Source: Candidatus Altimarinota bacterium (GTDB lineage Bacteria; Patescibacteriota; Gracilibacteria; UBA4473). Taken from it: a DNA stretch of 32,418 nucleotides. Below the pieces are notes generated by a model. It saw only the letters and a program-made list of their open reading frames with translations, searched no databases and was not told where the DNA came from. The stretch spans positions 1 through 32,418 of the forward strand of contig JALVIB010000006.1 of NCBI GenBank assembly GCA_027028725.1, given 5' to 3'. Positions 14,361-22,470 of the stretch are shown here, in pieces; within the stretch, counting starts at the first letter, position 1; each line of letters opens with the position of its first letter. A program made the position numbers and the translations under genes.

Positions 14361-15623
14361 ATGACTACTATCAAATCCGTTTTCGCCCGCGAAATTTTAG
14401 ATTCTCGGGGAAACCCAACCGTCGAAGTAGAGATGTCCGACGGAACTCATACTGTTTTGGCAAAAGTTCCTTCCGGAGCTTCCACCGGAATTCACGAAGC
14501 ACTGGAACTTCGCGATGGCGATAAATCGCGTTACGGCGGGAAAGGTGTTTTGAAAGCGGTGGCGAATGTAAACGAAATTATCGCGGAAAAAGTGGTGGGC
14601 TTGGATTCGGAAAATCAAACAGAAATTGACCAATTAATGTTGGATTTGGACGGAACCAAAAACAAAGGAAAACTCGGAGCAAACGCCATTTTGGGAGTTT
14701 CACTGGCGATTGCGCGACTTTCGGCAAAATCTCGCGGGATTCCGCTTTACGAATATTTGAACGAAATTTTTTCGGAAATCCACGGCGAAAAAGTTCAGAT
14801 GACTTTACCGCGACCGATGATGAATGTGGTGAATGGTGGAAAACACGCGGATTCTGGATTGGCGATTCAGGAGTTTATGATTTTTCCAAAACTCGCGACT
14901 TTCCGCGAAAATTTGCGCGCCGGAGCGGAAACTTTTCATACTTTGAAAAAAATTCTCGCGAAAAAAGGATTTGCCACTTCGGTCGGTGATGAAGGAGGAT
15001 TTGCCCCGCGATTGCCAAAAGTTGCGGACGCCTTGGATACCATTATGGAAGCTATTTCCGTAGCTGGTTATGAAGGAAAAATCGAATTAGCCAGCGATCC
15101 AGCAGCTTCTGAATTTTACGGACCGGAAAATGGTGCGGAAGAAGGAAAATACTTGATTGATGGGAAAAATTTAACTAGCGAGGAATTAGTAGATTTTTAC
15201 GGCGAAATTTTCGCGAAATATCCGTTAGTTTCGCTTGAAGACAGTCACGCCGAAGATGATTTCGCGGGATTTATTGCGATGCAGAAAAAATTTGGCGACA
15301 AATACCAATTAGTCGGAGACGACCTTTTTGTAACAAATAAAGAACGCTTACAGCTGGGAATTGAGGAAAAACAAGCCAACGCGATTTTGATTAAAGTGAA
15401 CCAAATCGGGACTTTGACTGAAACTTTCGAAACGATTTCACTCGCCAAAAATAACAATTTCGCGACCGTTATTTCGCATCGTTCCGGAGAAACTTCCGAC
15501 GATTTTATCGCGGATTTGGCGGTTGGAGCCGGATTAGGACAAATTAAAACCGGTTCGCTTTCACGGTCTGAAAGAATTTGTAAATACAATCAGCTTTTAC
15601 GAATTGAGGAAAAGTTAGGATAA
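14361..15623 (+). CDS. eno: Enolase
   Basis: Converts 2-phosphoglycerate to phosphoenolpyruvate; 420 residues (usual about 430). [17 protein letters not shown] opens the N-domain. The loop [27 protein letters not shown], metal ligands in [11 protein letters not shown] and [21 protein letters not shown] with the catalytic Lys, and [18 protein letters not shown] are all intact. Two exact motif copies (14732, 15262) encode SRGI and FAGF at surface positions. It probably has its own promoter (TAAAAT near 14328). It complements gap. Confidence 0.97.
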   Translation: MTTIKSVFAREILDSRGNPTVEVEMSDGTHTVLAKVPSGASTGIHEALELRDGDKSRYGGKGVLKAVANVNEIIAEKVVGLDSENQTEIDQLMLDLDGTKNKGKLGANAILGVSLAIARLSAKSRGIPLYEYLNEIFSEIHGEKVQMTLPRPMMNVVNGGKHADSGLAIQEFMIFPKLATFRENLRAGAETFHTLKKILAKKGFATSVGDEGGFAPRLPKVADALDTIMEAISVAGYEGKIELASDPAASEFYGPENGAEEGKYLIDGKNLTSEELVDFYGEIFAKYPLVSLEDSHAEDDFAGFIAMQKKFGDKYQLVGDDLFVTNKERLQLGIEEKQANAILIKVNQIGTLTETFETISLAKNNNFATVISHRSGETSDDFIADLAVGAGLGQIKTGSLSRSERICKYNQLLRIEEKLG

Positions 15624-15638
15624 AATCCCTTTCTAATT

Positions 15639-15720
15639 CCCCCGCAAGGCGGGGGGGCTCAGTCTTCGCTAAAGCTATGACCGACAAGTAGGGGGGTTGT
15701 TTAAAACCCCGCGAAATTTT
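15639..15720. repeat. Nested composite: GC hairpin, 30-bp element B, C-rich arm, motif
   Basis: CCCCCGCAAGGCGGGGGGG is followed by a 30-bp B element (15659-15688, AGTCTTCGCTAAAGCTATGA then CCGACAAG), then TAGGGGGGTTGTTTAAAA and a near motif CCCCGCGAAATTTTT. On the minus strand CAACCCCCCT and GCCCCCCC flank the B element just as they lie close together at 10067-10086, so B seems inserted in the C-rich repeat. Confidence 0.6.
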
Positions 15721-15747
15721 TGACTTTTCTAAAATTTTATGTATAAT
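15720..15747 (+). promoter_or_regulatory. Promoter of the 15777 gene
   Basis: TTGACT (15720-15725), 16 bp, TATAAT (15742-15747), about 29 bp before the ATG. Confidence 0.6.
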
Positions 15748-15776
15748 CAAAAGGTATTTACTAATCAAATTAAAAA

Positions 15777-16016
15777 ATGGTAGGAATAAATAAAAACAAG
15801 AGACATACGGAGTTCGCTGAAAAAATGATGGAAATTTCTCAAACACCAAAATATTTAAAGGCTACTCAGGAAGAACGAGGTATAATTGTAGAAAAAATTA
15901 GAAATACGGTAAATCAAAAGTGGGCAGATCATGTCCAAGGAAGTCGTTTTGATGATCCGCCAAAATCACCTAAACAAGAAGACGGTTTCAAATTCGAAGA
16001 TGGACACCGACTATAA
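15777..16016 (+). CDS. Small hydrophilic protein, unknown
   Basis: 79 residues with no signal peptide or membrane segment. The first 55 residues are helical and charged (HTEFAEKMMEISQTPKYLKA); the tail is Pro/Asp-rich (DDPPKSPKQEDG) and probably disordered. A good promoter precedes it. The only motif copy nearby lies in the 21-bp spacer to the convergent dnaG. No family is recognised. Confidence 0.55.
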   Translation: MVGINKNKRHTEFAEKMMEISQTPKYLKATQEERGIIVEKIRNTVNQKWADHVQGSRFDDPPKSPKQEDGFKFEDGHRL

Positions 16017-16037
16017 GGCTTAAAATCCCGCGAAATT

Positions 16038-17711
16038 TTACTTTTGTAAAGAATAAAATCTCTCCAGTTCCTTTTGAGCGCGAGAGATTTTTTCTTTTTT
16101 GTTTTTAAGTTGTGTAAAGAATTTTTTGAACTCTTTTTTTTGGTTTTCCGCCGAAAACATTTCCCCATACAGATTCTCTTGTTGCATTGTCCAAGCATTG
16201 AAAAGAGTTTTTTCTTCTAAATCCATTTCTGCATCGGTAAAAAATTTTCGTAAAATTTCGCGGGATTTTTCTTCGGTAAAATATTTCAAAAACGCCTCAA
16301 CTTTATTCCCGACAAGTTTCCGCGAAATTTCCGGAAAAGCACCGATAAAGCCCGCAAAACATTCTTCGCGAGACATTTTCTTCTTTTTTTCGCGGGATTT
16401 TCGGATTCGTTCCGGTTTTCGGTTTTTCTTTAAATACCGCTTAAATTCGTCTTCAATAATTTGTCGCGAGCGGTTTAATTTCCGCGAAATTTTACTGATA
16501 AAATCATCAACTTCAATCGGACGATTCACTAGTTTCAAAAAGAAAAAGAAGGTGTCCAGAAACTTCTTTTCCCCTTCAATGCCGTTTTGCAAATTTTTCG
16601 CGGCGAATTTTTCAAACAAGAAATCAAGTGCTTTCTGCGCATTTTTAACCGCATTTTTCGCGAGATTTTCATCTTTTTGCAACATTTCGTCTAAATCTTT
16701 TCCGCCGGAAATTTCCACAATTTTGGGATTCAACTCCATTTTTAAACACATCTCTACAGCCCGCAAAGTCGCTTTTTTCCCCGCGAGATCGGCATCAAAC
16801 GCCAGCACAACATTTTTCGTCATTCGGCGAAGAGTTCGCAAATGGTCTTCCGTCAGCGAAGTTCCGCAAGTCGCCACACAGTTGGTCATGCCCGCCGAAT
16901 GCATTGAAATCACATCAAAATTCCCTTCAACCAAAATTACCGCATTTTTTTCGCGGATTTTTTTCTTCGCTCGATGCAGACCAAAAAGTGTGGAACTTTT
17001 GTGATAAACGGGATTTTCAGGGGAATTCACATATTTCGCGACTTTTTTCTCACCACTCAAATCTCGTCCCGTGAACGCCACAATTTCCCCGTTTTTCGCT
17101 TCAAAAATAGGAATCATCAATCGTTTGCGAAAGCGATCCATCATCGTTTTGTTCCCAAAATCGCGCTCAAACGCCACGCCAGATTCCGCAATTTTTTCTG
17201 GCGAAAATCCTTTATTCAACAAATGTTTCGTCAGACCATCAATTTGATCTCCGCCATACCCCAGTTGCCATTCGTCAATAGTTTTCGCGGAAATCCCGCG
17301 ATTTTTTAGATAATCTTGGGCGGACTGATTTTTTTTCAATTGCTCGGCAAAAAACAGTGCCGCCTGTCGGTGCAAATCATAGATATTCGCCTTTTTTTCG
17401 CGGGAAATTTTCTTTTCGCCAAGTTTTTTCGGCACTTCCATGCCCGCCATATCGGCTAAATGTTCAACCGCTTCGGGAAAGGAAAAGTTTTCAATTTTCT
17501 CCAAAAACGAAATGACATCACCTCCTTCCGAAGTTCCAAAATCGTACCAAAACTGCTTATCCGGACTAACACAAAAACTCGGCGTGCGCTCGTTCCGGAA
17601 AGGCGATCGGCACATATAATTTTTCCCCGATTTCTTTAATTCCGCGTATTTACGCACAACTTCCACAATATCAATGCGGTTTTTTAAGTCTTCCAAAAAT
17701 CTATCGTCCAT
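16038..17711 (-). CDS. dnaG: DNA primase with a ligand-less zinc-finger domain
   Basis: Synthesises RNA primers at the replication fork. 557 residues. Residues 1-100 match the CHC2 domain (YMCRSPFRNERTPSFCVSP, then GGDVISFLEKIENFSF), but the four zinc ligands C-H-C-C are Ser36, Arg39, Asp57 and Thr60, so zinc cannot bind in the usual way; Cys34 and Cys47 are elsewhere. The RNA-polymerase part follows (AFTGRDLSGEKKVAKYVNSP), then TOPRIM with the catalytic Glu in VILVEGNFDVISMHSAGM (about 263) and the metal pair in AFDADLAGKKA (about 305). The basic C-terminal third would bind helicase. Four exact motif copies encode SREK, SRKIRK-like and FSRD-type words outside the core. Confidence 0.93.
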   Translation of the reverse strand: MDDRFLEDLKNRIDIVEVVRKYAELKKSGKNYMCRSPFRNERTPSFCVSPDKQFWYDFGTSEGGDVISFLEKIENFSFPEAVEHLADMAGMEVPKKLGEKKISREKKANIYDLHRQAALFFAEQLKKNQSAQDYLKNRGISAKTIDEWQLGYGGDQIDGLTKHLLNKGFSPEKIAESGVAFERDFGNKTMMDRFRKRLMIPIFEAKNGEIVAFTGRDLSGEKKVAKYVNSPENPVYHKSSTLFGLHRAKKKIREKNAVILVEGNFDVISMHSAGMTNCVATCGTSLTEDHLRTLRRMTKNVVLAFDADLAGKKATLRAVEMCLKMELNPKIVEISGGKDLDEMLQKDENLAKNAVKNAQKALDFLFEKFAAKNLQNGIEGEKKFLDTFFFFLKLVNRPIEVDDFISKISRKLNRSRQIIEDEFKRYLKKNRKPERIRKSREKKKKMSREECFAGFIGAFPEISRKLVGNKVEAFLKYFTEEKSREILRKFFTDAEMDLEEKTLFNAWTMQQENLYGEMFSAENQKKEFKKFFTQLKNKKEKISRAQKELERFYSLQK

Positions 17712-17840
17712 TTTGCAATCAGTTTAGTAATTAAAAGTTAACAATTAACAATTATTTGTCTAGGAAACTCTGATAAATAACGCAAAACAGAAAATTTTAA
17801 GATTTTTGAGCATACAAAAATTTCGCGGGATTTTATGTGT

Positions 17841-17871
17841 TTTCCCCCTGACAAGGGGGCTAGGGGGTTTG
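17841..17871. repeat. GC hairpin repeat upstream of rpmA
   Basis: TTTCCCCCTGACAAGGGGGC and TAGGGGGTTT form the dispersed hairpin family, just after a motif copy (17823-17830). Confidence 0.6.
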
Positions 17872-17884
17872 CATTATAAAAAAT

Positions 17885-17919
17885 TTGACAAGCAATTAAA
17901 AATTTCTAATATCGCGCCG
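17885..17919 (+). promoter_or_regulatory. rpmA promoter with GC-rich discriminator
   Basis: TTGACA (17885-17890), 16 bp, TAATAT (17907-17912), CGCGCCG. It is the same architecture as rpsU, with a short leader of about 16 bases before ATG. Confidence 0.7.
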
Positions 17920-17935
17920 TAATTATTCAAAACAA

Positions 17936-18220
17936 ATGGCACACAAGAAAGCTGGTGGTAGTTCCAAAAACGGTCGAGATTCCAATGCCAAGCGCCGTGG
18001 CGTGAAGCGATTTGGAGGGCAGTCTGTCCACGCTGGGGAAGTTCTAATTCGTCAGAAAGGGACTAAATTCCGTCCAGGATTAAATGTTGGAATGGGAAAA
18101 GACTTTACTTTATATGCAGAAAAGGAAGGAGTTGTGACTTTTTCCAAGAAAGCTGTTGTTCGTTTTGACGGACGCCGCTACGAAAAAGTTTTTGTAAACA
18201 TCGCTGAATTAGCGAAATAA
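17936..18220 (+). CDS. rpmA: 50S ribosomal protein L27
   Basis: 94 residues. It begins [20 protein letters not shown], the L27 signature whose N-terminal tail reaches the peptidyl-transferase centre, and continues with [20 protein letters not shown] and [15 protein letters not shown]. rplU, its usual partner, is not adjacent. It has its own promoter and terminator, so it is a single-gene transcription unit. No motif copy is in the gene. Confidence 0.97.
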   Translation: MAHKKAGGSSKNGRDSNAKRRGVKRFGGQSVHAGEVLIRQKGTKFRPGLNVGMGKDFTLYAEKEGVVTFSKKAVVRFDGRRYEKVFVNIAELAK

Positions 18221-18243
18221 GAAACCTTTGATTAAGAAAAATT

Positions 18244-18274
18244 AAAATCCCGCGAAATTTCTCGGGATTTTTTT
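18244..18274 (+). terminator. Rho-independent terminator after rpmA built from a motif copy
   Basis: AAAATCCCG (18244-18252) pairs with CGGGATTTT (18263-18271), loop CGAAATTTCT, then further T residues. One arm is an exact motif copy and the other a degenerate inverted one. Confidence 0.75.
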
Positions 18275-18296
18275 GTATTTAAATGTCCTGTGGACT

Positions 18297-18379
18297 TCTC
18301 CCTTCTTTAAAGGGGGATTGGGGGGGGATTTCAAAAAAAAGAGGGACACAAAAGTCTAGATTCCTGCCTCCGCAGGAAT
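18297..18379. repeat. Two dispersed hairpin repeats between rpmA and the 18472 gene
   Basis: CTCCCTTCTTTAAAGGGGGA with TTGGGGGGGATTTC (18298-18332), then ATTCCTGCCTCCGCAGGAAT (18360-18379), a hairpin widespread in bacteria. A motif copy follows at 18398-18405. No other gene is visible in 18221-18471. Confidence 0.6.
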
Positions 18380-18471
18380 GAGGGCGACGGGATAATTTCG
18401 CGGGATTTTAAAAGTTTGACTTTTTTGTTTTTATTTGTTAAAAATATTTTGATTATTTAAATTTATAGAAA

Positions 18472-18876
18472 ATGGGATTAACAAAAGAGCAGATATTGAT
18501 TGATGTACAAAATGACGATACTGTAAAATCAGAAATCGAATACGCAATTAAAAATTGGAACAATCTAAGTGAACAAAATGAAAGTTCTAATGAAAAAATA
18601 AAAGAAATCCTATTGGATTTTGTAGGTAGAGTTGCACAAAAAACCCTAGATTTTATAGAAATACCTATTAAAGATAGAATGGATAGAAAGGAAAATTATA
18701 AATTTTCTACAAATATAAAATTAACAATAAATGCCATAAAAAATCCTATACAAAGAATAGTCCCTGATTTGTTTGGTAATGAGAAAGTAGTTGAAATTAG
18801 TTTAGAGAAACTAGCTGATGTGACAGCTGTTTTTGTAATGTCAAAAGAAGAGTTTCTAATTCCCGCGAAATTATAA
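18472..18876 (+). CDS. Hypothetical soluble protein
   Basis: 134 residues, no signal peptide or membrane helix. Mixed helical content with Asn/Lys-rich AT-biased codons. The C-terminus IPAKL and the TAA stop are supplied by a motif copy at 18861-18868, the only one in the gene, as if the motif had landed on the 3' end. A TTGACT box at 18416-18421 may drive it with a weak -10. No family is recognised. Confidence 0.6.
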   Translation: MGLTKEQILIDVQNDDTVKSEIEYAIKNWNNLSEQNESSNEKIKEILLDFVGRVAQKTLDFIEIPIKDRMDRKENYKFSTNIKLTINAIKNPIQRIVPDLFGNEKVVEISLEKLADVTAVFVMSKEEFLIPAKL

Positions 18877-18879
18877 ATA

Positions 18880-18908
18880 AGTCCCCTGATAAGGGGATTT
18901 AGGGGTTA
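18880..18908. repeat. Repeat AGTCCCCTGATAAGGGGATT overlapping the folD stop
   Basis: On the minus strand the folD TAA is the first codon of TAACCCCTAAATCCCC. The nearly identical repeat at 23391-23418 also supplies the metK stop. Confidence 0.65.
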
Positions 18909-19766
18909 TTTCTCCGCCGCTTCGATAGTATTTTCAATTAAACTGACAACAGTCATTGGTCCAACTCCGCCGGGGACGGGGGAAATTTTCGCGACAACAT
19001 CTTTCGCTGATTCAAAATCCACATCTCCACATAATCGCCAGCCTTTTTCGCGGGATTTGTCTTCCTTGCGGTGAATTCCGACATCAATCACGACACAACC
19101 TTTTGGTAAATCTGCCCCCTTAATCATTTCCGGACGACCGACCGCAACAATGACAATATCGGCATTTTTCAAATGTTCCGCGAGATTTTTGGTTCGTGAA
19201 TGACAAGTTGTCACGGTGGCGTTTTTGTTCAAAGCCAAAGCCGAAACTGGTTTTCCCACGATATTTGACCGACCGATAACCGTCACATTTTTGCCTTCCA
19301 GCGTTTCGCCGCTTTCCTCAATCATCCGAATAATCCCTTTCGGCGTGCAGCATTGCAAACAAGGCTCGCCAAGGAAGAGTTTTCCGATGTTTTCCGCGGT
19401 AAATCCATCGACATCTTTTTGGGGATCAATTTTCGCGAGAATTTTTTCCACTGAAATCCCTTTCGGCAAAGGTAATTGCACAATTACTCCGTGGATTGTG
19501 TCATCGTTGTTGATTTTCTCAATTTCCGCCAAAATTTCGTCTTCTGTAATGGTGTCAGGGAATCGCCAAGTTTCCGCGAGAATCCCCGCTTTTGCCGCGA
19601 ATTTTTCTTTTTGTCGCACATAACTTGCCGAAGCGGGATGATCTCCGACCAAAATCACCACTAATTTAGGGAAAATTTCGCGGGATTTTAGTTTTTCCAC
19701 ACGCGGAATTAAGTCGGTTTCAATGATTTTTTGAGCAATATCGCGACCGGAGATTATTTCTGCCAT
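18906..19766 (-). CDS. folD: Bifunctional methylene-THF dehydrogenase / cyclohydrolase
   Basis: Interconverts 5,10-methylene- and 10-formyl-tetrahydrofolate, the formyl donor for Fmt. 286 residues. Active-site Lys lies in SASYVRQKEKFAAKAGI; then VQLPLPKGI, DPQKDVDGFTAENIGKL, NADP-site GRSNIVGKPVSALALNK and the C-terminal SPVPGGVGPMTVVSLIENT. Two exact motif copies: one encodes SREIF near residue 27, another KSREKGW near residue 240. The gene is otherwise typical. The stop codon lies in a dispersed repeat. Confidence 0.96.
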   Translation of the reverse strand: MAEIISGRDIAQKIIETDLIPRVEKLKSREIFPKLVVILVGDHPASASYVRQKEKFAAKAGILAETWRFPDTITEDEILAEIEKINNDDTIHGVIVQLPLPKGISVEKILAKIDPQKDVDGFTAENIGKLFLGEPCLQCCTPKGIIRMIEESGETLEGKNVTVIGRSNIVGKPVSALALNKNATVTTCHSRTKNLAEHLKNADIVIVAVGRPEMIKGADLPKGCVVIDVGIHRKEDKSREKGWRLCGDVDFESAKDVVAKISPVPGGVGPMTVVSLIENTIEAAEK

Positions 19767-19827
19767 TTCTTTATATTAAAAAATTTCATCCGAATATTAA
19801 TTATTAAAAAGAAAAACAAAAGACAAA

Positions 19828-19942
19828 TCACCCTAAATCCCTCTTTATCAAGAGGGACTTCCGTTTGATGATTTTCTAAAATCCCGCGAAAAAATAAAAA
19901 CAATGTAAATTCCCCCTTGATAAAGGGGGCGAGGGGGATTTG
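19828..19942. repeat. Two GC hairpins around a motif upstream of rpmE
   Basis: CACCCTAAATCCCTCTTTAT with CAAGAGGGACTT (19829-19860), a motif copy at 19882-19889, then TTCCCCCTTGATAAAGGGGG with CGAGGGGGATTT (19910-19942). They fill most of 19767-20019. Confidence 0.65.
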
Positions 19943-19961
19943 ATTTTCCACATTTAAAAAA

Positions 19962-19996
19962 TTGACAAACTAGTTTAAAATCATACAATCCGCCCG
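19962..19996 (+). promoter_or_regulatory. rpmE-rpmF promoter with GC-rich discriminator
   Basis: TTGACA (19962-19967), 16 bp, TACAAT (19984-19989), CCGCCCG. It has the same spacer length and a similar discriminator to rpsU and rpmA; the leader is about 24 bases. Confidence 0.7.
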
Positions 19997-20019
19997 AATT
20001 TGAGTAAAATTTATTTAAA

Positions 20020-20280
20020 ATGCCAAAGAAAGATATCCATCCACAAATGCATCCGGTCATTTTCCGAGATGCGTCAGCCGGAGTTGAGTTTAAAGCTATG
20101 TCCACAGCAACTTCTAAAGAAAAAGAAACTGTTGATGGCGTTGAATACTATGTTATACAGCTAGATGTTTCTAGTGCTAGTCATCCGTTCTTTACCGGAA
20201 AACAAAAACTTGTCGATACTTCTGGACGAGTTGAACGATTCAAAAAACAAATGGAAAAAGCTAAAGCTAAAGCTGCTTAA
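20020..20280 (+). CDS. rpmE: 50S ribosomal protein L31 (type B-like)
   Basis: 86 residues. [20 protein letters not shown] and the diagnostic [20 protein letters not shown] with VERFKKQ identify L31. It lacks the CxxC zinc ligands of type A. The Lys/Ala tail KAKAKAA is ordinary. rpmF begins 18 bp later on the same transcript. No motif copy is present. Confidence 0.96.
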   Translation: MPKKDIHPQMHPVIFRDASAGVEFKAMSTATSKEKETVDGVEYYVIQLDVSSASHPFFTGKQKLVDTSGRVERFKKQMEKAKAKAA

Positions 20281-20298
20281 TCTTAAAAACTTTACAAA

Positions 20299-20544
20299 AT
20301 GTCTAAAAAACCAGTACCTTCGAAAAAACAAGCGCCTTCCTCAACCGGATCGCGACATGGAGCATATGTTCGTACCGCTAGAAAAAAGCTAGCTAACAAA
20401 TTAGCTTTGAGCAAATGTCCTGATTGTGGAGCAACTAAATTAGCACACTTTGTTTGTGAAGAATGTGGTAAATATAATGGAAAACAAGTTATTGAACCGC
20501 GAAAATTCAAAACTGCTGAACCAGTTCAAGAAATTGCTGCGTAA
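20299..20544 (+). CDS. rpmF: 50S ribosomal protein L32
   Basis: 81 residues. [20 protein letters not shown] is the basic N-terminal part and the zinc ribbon reads [20 protein letters not shown]. It follows rpmE in one unit. A GC hairpin repeat separates it from nusB. No motif copy is present. Confidence 0.95.
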   Translation: MSKKPVPSKKQAPSSTGSRHGAYVRTARKKLANKLALSKCPDCGATKLAHFVCEECGKYNGKQVIEPRKFKTAEPVQEIAA

Positions 20545-20551
20545 TTTCGTA

Positions 20552-20593
20552 CCTCACCCCCCGCCCTCTCCTAGAAGGAGAGGGAGCTAAAAG
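20552..20593. repeat. GC hairpin repeat between rpmF and nusB
   Basis: CTCACCCCCCGCCCTCTCCT then AGAAGGAGAGGGAGCTAAAAG. Same family as 11341-11380. It may act as a weak stem between cistrons; its purine run lies too far from the nusB ATG for a normal ribosome-binding site. Confidence 0.6.
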
Positions 20594-20600
20594 AATAAAA

Positions 20601-21032
20601 ATGAATAAAAAAGAAGCGCGTCGGGCTAGCAGAATAGTTGCAGTTGAAGCGCTTTTTGCTTATTTGGAGCGTGGTGGAAGCGTGTCAGCAGACGATTGTT
20701 TGGATCATGTGATTGCTTATGTTGAAGAAAAAGAAAAAGACGAATTTGCTCGTGAAATCGTGCGAGCAGCGGTGGAAAATTCCGCGAAATTAAAGATTGT
20801 CATTAAGGCGTTTGCGCCGGAGTTTCCGTTTCATAAAATTGCCCCGATTAACCGAGCGCTACTTTTACTTGGTTTGGCGGAAATGAAATATGTTGGAACA
20901 CCGCCAATAGTTGTTATTAACGAATACATTGAGCTGGCAAAAATGTTTGGGGAAAAGAAATCAGCCGGTTTTGTGAATGCGGTTTTGGATTCGTTTCGGC
21001 AGAGCGCGAAGTTGGATATAGTTAATAGTTAA
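20601..21032 (+). CDS. nusB: Transcription antitermination factor NusB
   Basis: 143 residues, all helical. KKEARRASRIVAVEALFAYL is the N-terminal helix of the family and FPFHKIAPINRALLLLGLAE with PPIVVINEYIELAKMFGEKK and AGFVNAVLDSF the conserved C-terminal core. NusB binds boxA RNA with S10 during rRNA transcription. It is probably co-transcribed with rpmE-rpmF. Only a near motif (TTCCGCGAAATT, about 20780) is present. Confidence 0.94.
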   Translation: MNKKEARRASRIVAVEALFAYLERGGSVSADDCLDHVIAYVEEKEKDEFAREIVRAAVENSAKLKIVIKAFAPEFPFHKIAPINRALLLLGLAEMKYVGTPPIVVINEYIELAKMFGEKKSAGFVNAVLDSFRQSAKLDIVNS

Positions 21033-21120
21033 GAGTTAAAAGTTAATAATTATTTTTTGTAGGTGCGAATTTGAATTTGTACTTTTTAATTAAATTAAAA
21101 ATCCCGCGAAATTTTAACTA

Positions 21121-21206
21121 CTAGAAAAACAAGTCCGGACTTGGCACAGAAAAAAAGCTTTTTAAGTCCGGACTTAAGTTTTTCTGCGAAAATTTCGCGG
21201 GATTTT
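21121..21206 (+). repeat. 86-bp repeat with two AAGTCCGGACTT palindromes and a motif
   Basis: CTAGAAAAACAAGTCCGGAC opens the repeat and it ends in CTGCGAAAATTTCGCGGG plus ATTTT. It matches 31311-31397 except for one inserted G. The CAGAAAAA and TTTTTCTG arms pair around the second palindrome. The region before it (21033-21120) has GTTAATAGTTAAGAGTTAAA-like short repeats and a motif at 21102. Confidence 0.8.
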
Positions 21207-21217
21207 CATTTTTCCGC

Positions 21218-21223
21218 TAAAAT
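21218..21223 (+). promoter_or_regulatory. -10 box of rnc, eight bases before ATG
   Basis: TAAAAT followed by GTGTCCGC and ATG. At 17-bp spacing the -35 place is occupied by the motif copy 21195-21202 and not by a TTGACA-like box. Confidence 0.4.
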
Positions 21224-21231
21224 GTGTCCGC

Positions 21232-21927
21232 ATGAAAGATTTATTGAAAAAATTAGGTATAGAAATCACTTCTGAGGAGGAAGAACAGGTTTTTATTGAA
21301 GCTTTTACGCATCGTTCGGCGGTGAATGAAAAAACAAAATACAATGTTCACAACGAGCGATTAGAGTTTTTGGGCGACGCGGTTTTGGAAATGATTACGA
21401 CCGAGTTTCTTTATTATAAATTCCGCGAAAAAAAGGAGGGGGAAATGACGAATTTGCGCGCGGCGCTTGTTTGCGGGGAACATTTAGCGGAAGTCGCGCG
21501 AAAATTAGGACTGGGAGAGTTTTTGATTATGTCTCACGGAGAAGCGAAATCGGGAGGCGCGAAAAAATCGTATTTGCTGGCAAATTTGGTGGAAGCGATC
21601 ATTGGAGCAATTTATGTTAATTACGGAATCAAAAAAGCCCGCGAATTTATCACCAAATACATTTTGTGCGATCTCGAAGAGATTATGGAATCGGCTAAAC
21701 ATATCGATGCCAAGTCCGAGTTTCAGGAAATTTCGCAGGGAGAATTAAGCATTACTCCGCATTATGAAGTTTTATCAGAAACCGGGAAAGATCACGAAAA
21801 AAGTTTTGAAGTCGCCGCCTTCATTAAAGATAAAATGGTTGGGAAAGGAGTTGGTGGTTCAAAAAAAGAAGCACAAGCGGACGCCGCGCGGGACGCTTTG
21901 GCGCATCAGGATACTTGGCGGAAGTAA
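21232..21927 (+). CDS. rnc: Ribonuclease III
   Basis: Cuts double-stranded RNA in rRNA maturation. 231 residues. The catalytic signature NERLEFLGDAVLEMITTEFL is intact and LVEAIIGAIYVNYG carries the second acidic site. The double-stranded RNA-binding domain spans about 160-228 (DAKSEFQEISQGELSITPHY, then GVGGSKKEAQADAARDALA). A motif copy begins 4 bp after the stop. Near-leaderless start. Confidence 0.96.
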   Translation: MKDLLKKLGIEITSEEEEQVFIEAFTHRSAVNEKTKYNVHNERLEFLGDAVLEMITTEFLYYKFREKKEGEMTNLRAALVCGEHLAEVARKLGLGEFLIMSHGEAKSGGAKKSYLLANLVEAIIGAIYVNYGIKKAREFITKYILCDLEEIMESAKHIDAKSEFQEISQGELSITPHYEVLSETGKDHEKSFEVAAFIKDKMVGKGVGGSKKEAQADAARDALAHQDTWRK

Positions 21928-21950
21928 AATTTCGCGGGAAATTTTTAGGA

Positions 21951-22004
21951 ATTAATAGTTAAAAGTTAATAGTTAATAGTAAAAAAGGGCGATTAATAAT
22001 CGCC
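21951..22004. repeat. Short A/T repeats and GGGCGATT palindrome downstream of rnc
   Basis: ATTAATAGTTAAAAGTTAAT-like tandem runs (21951-21979) followed by GGGCGATTAATAATCGCCC, a hairpin related to the 9911 repeats. It could terminate rnc, but no T-run follows. Confidence 0.55.
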
Positions 22005-22057
22005 CATACGTTCTTCCGACCTCTAATTTTCTTCTTTTTTTCAGCAAAAATCCCGCG

Positions 22058-22078
22058 CTGTGCCCCGCAAGGCGGTGG
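22058..22078 (+). repeat. Element D1, 21 bp, splitting a motif
   Basis: The element contains GCCCCGCAAGGCGGTGG. The flanks are AAAAATCCCGCG and AAATTTT; removing 21 bp gives a perfect AAAATCCCGCGAAATTTT. The same element occurs in the macroglobulin gene at 30814-30834, inside an inverted motif. Confidence 0.75.
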
Positions 22079-22083
22079 AAATT

Positions 22084-22386
22084 TTACAGATTTTCTAATT
22101 CAATTTCGATTTCTGCGTCTTCTGGAGCGTCTTCTTTGATTCCGGAAACGCAAGTTAAAACTTCGCCTTCTTCAAGTGGGACTTGAGCGTCACCAAATGC
22201 ACTGTCATCAATAAATTCGCGACCTTTTTTTACTTTACATTTGCAAGCTCCACAAACTCCAACTCCGCAAGCCACCGGTACTTCGGCGCCGTTTTCTTGA
22301 GCTTGAGTAGAAATCGGATCGTCTGAATTTCCCGCGAAATTTGCGAGCTCGTCTCCAGAATTATCTTTTACGATTACTTTTGCCAT
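22084..22386 (-). CDS. [2Fe-2S] ferredoxin, plant type
   Basis: 100 residues. Cluster ligands C40-x4-C45-x2-C48 (VACGVGVCGACKCKV) and C79 (EVLTCVSG) give the plant/vertebrate-type binding pattern. The acidic C-terminus EDAEIEIELENL is typical. It should carry electrons to an unknown partner, as no redox enzyme lies nearby. A motif copy (22330-22337) encodes FAGNS near residue 17. Element D1 and its split motif follow the stop directly. Confidence 0.92.
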   Translation of the reverse strand: MAKVIVKDNSGDELANFAGNSDDPISTQAQENGAEVPVACGVGVCGACKCKVKKGREFIDDSAFGDAQVPLEEGEVLTCVSGIKEDAPEDAEIEIELENL

Positions 22387-22433
22387 TTTTTTAGTAGGTT
22401 AAAATCGCTCTGATATTATATTTCCAAAAGAAT

Positions 22434-22463
22434 TTGGCAAATTTTCGCGGGATTTGTCATAAT
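22434..22463 (+). promoter_or_regulatory. Leaderless promoter of the 22471 gene
   Basis: TTGGCA (22434-22439), 18 bp, CATAAT (22458-22463), then TACGACG and ATG. A motif copy lies in the spacer (22445-22452). Confidence 0.5.
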
Positions 22464-22470
22464 TACGACG

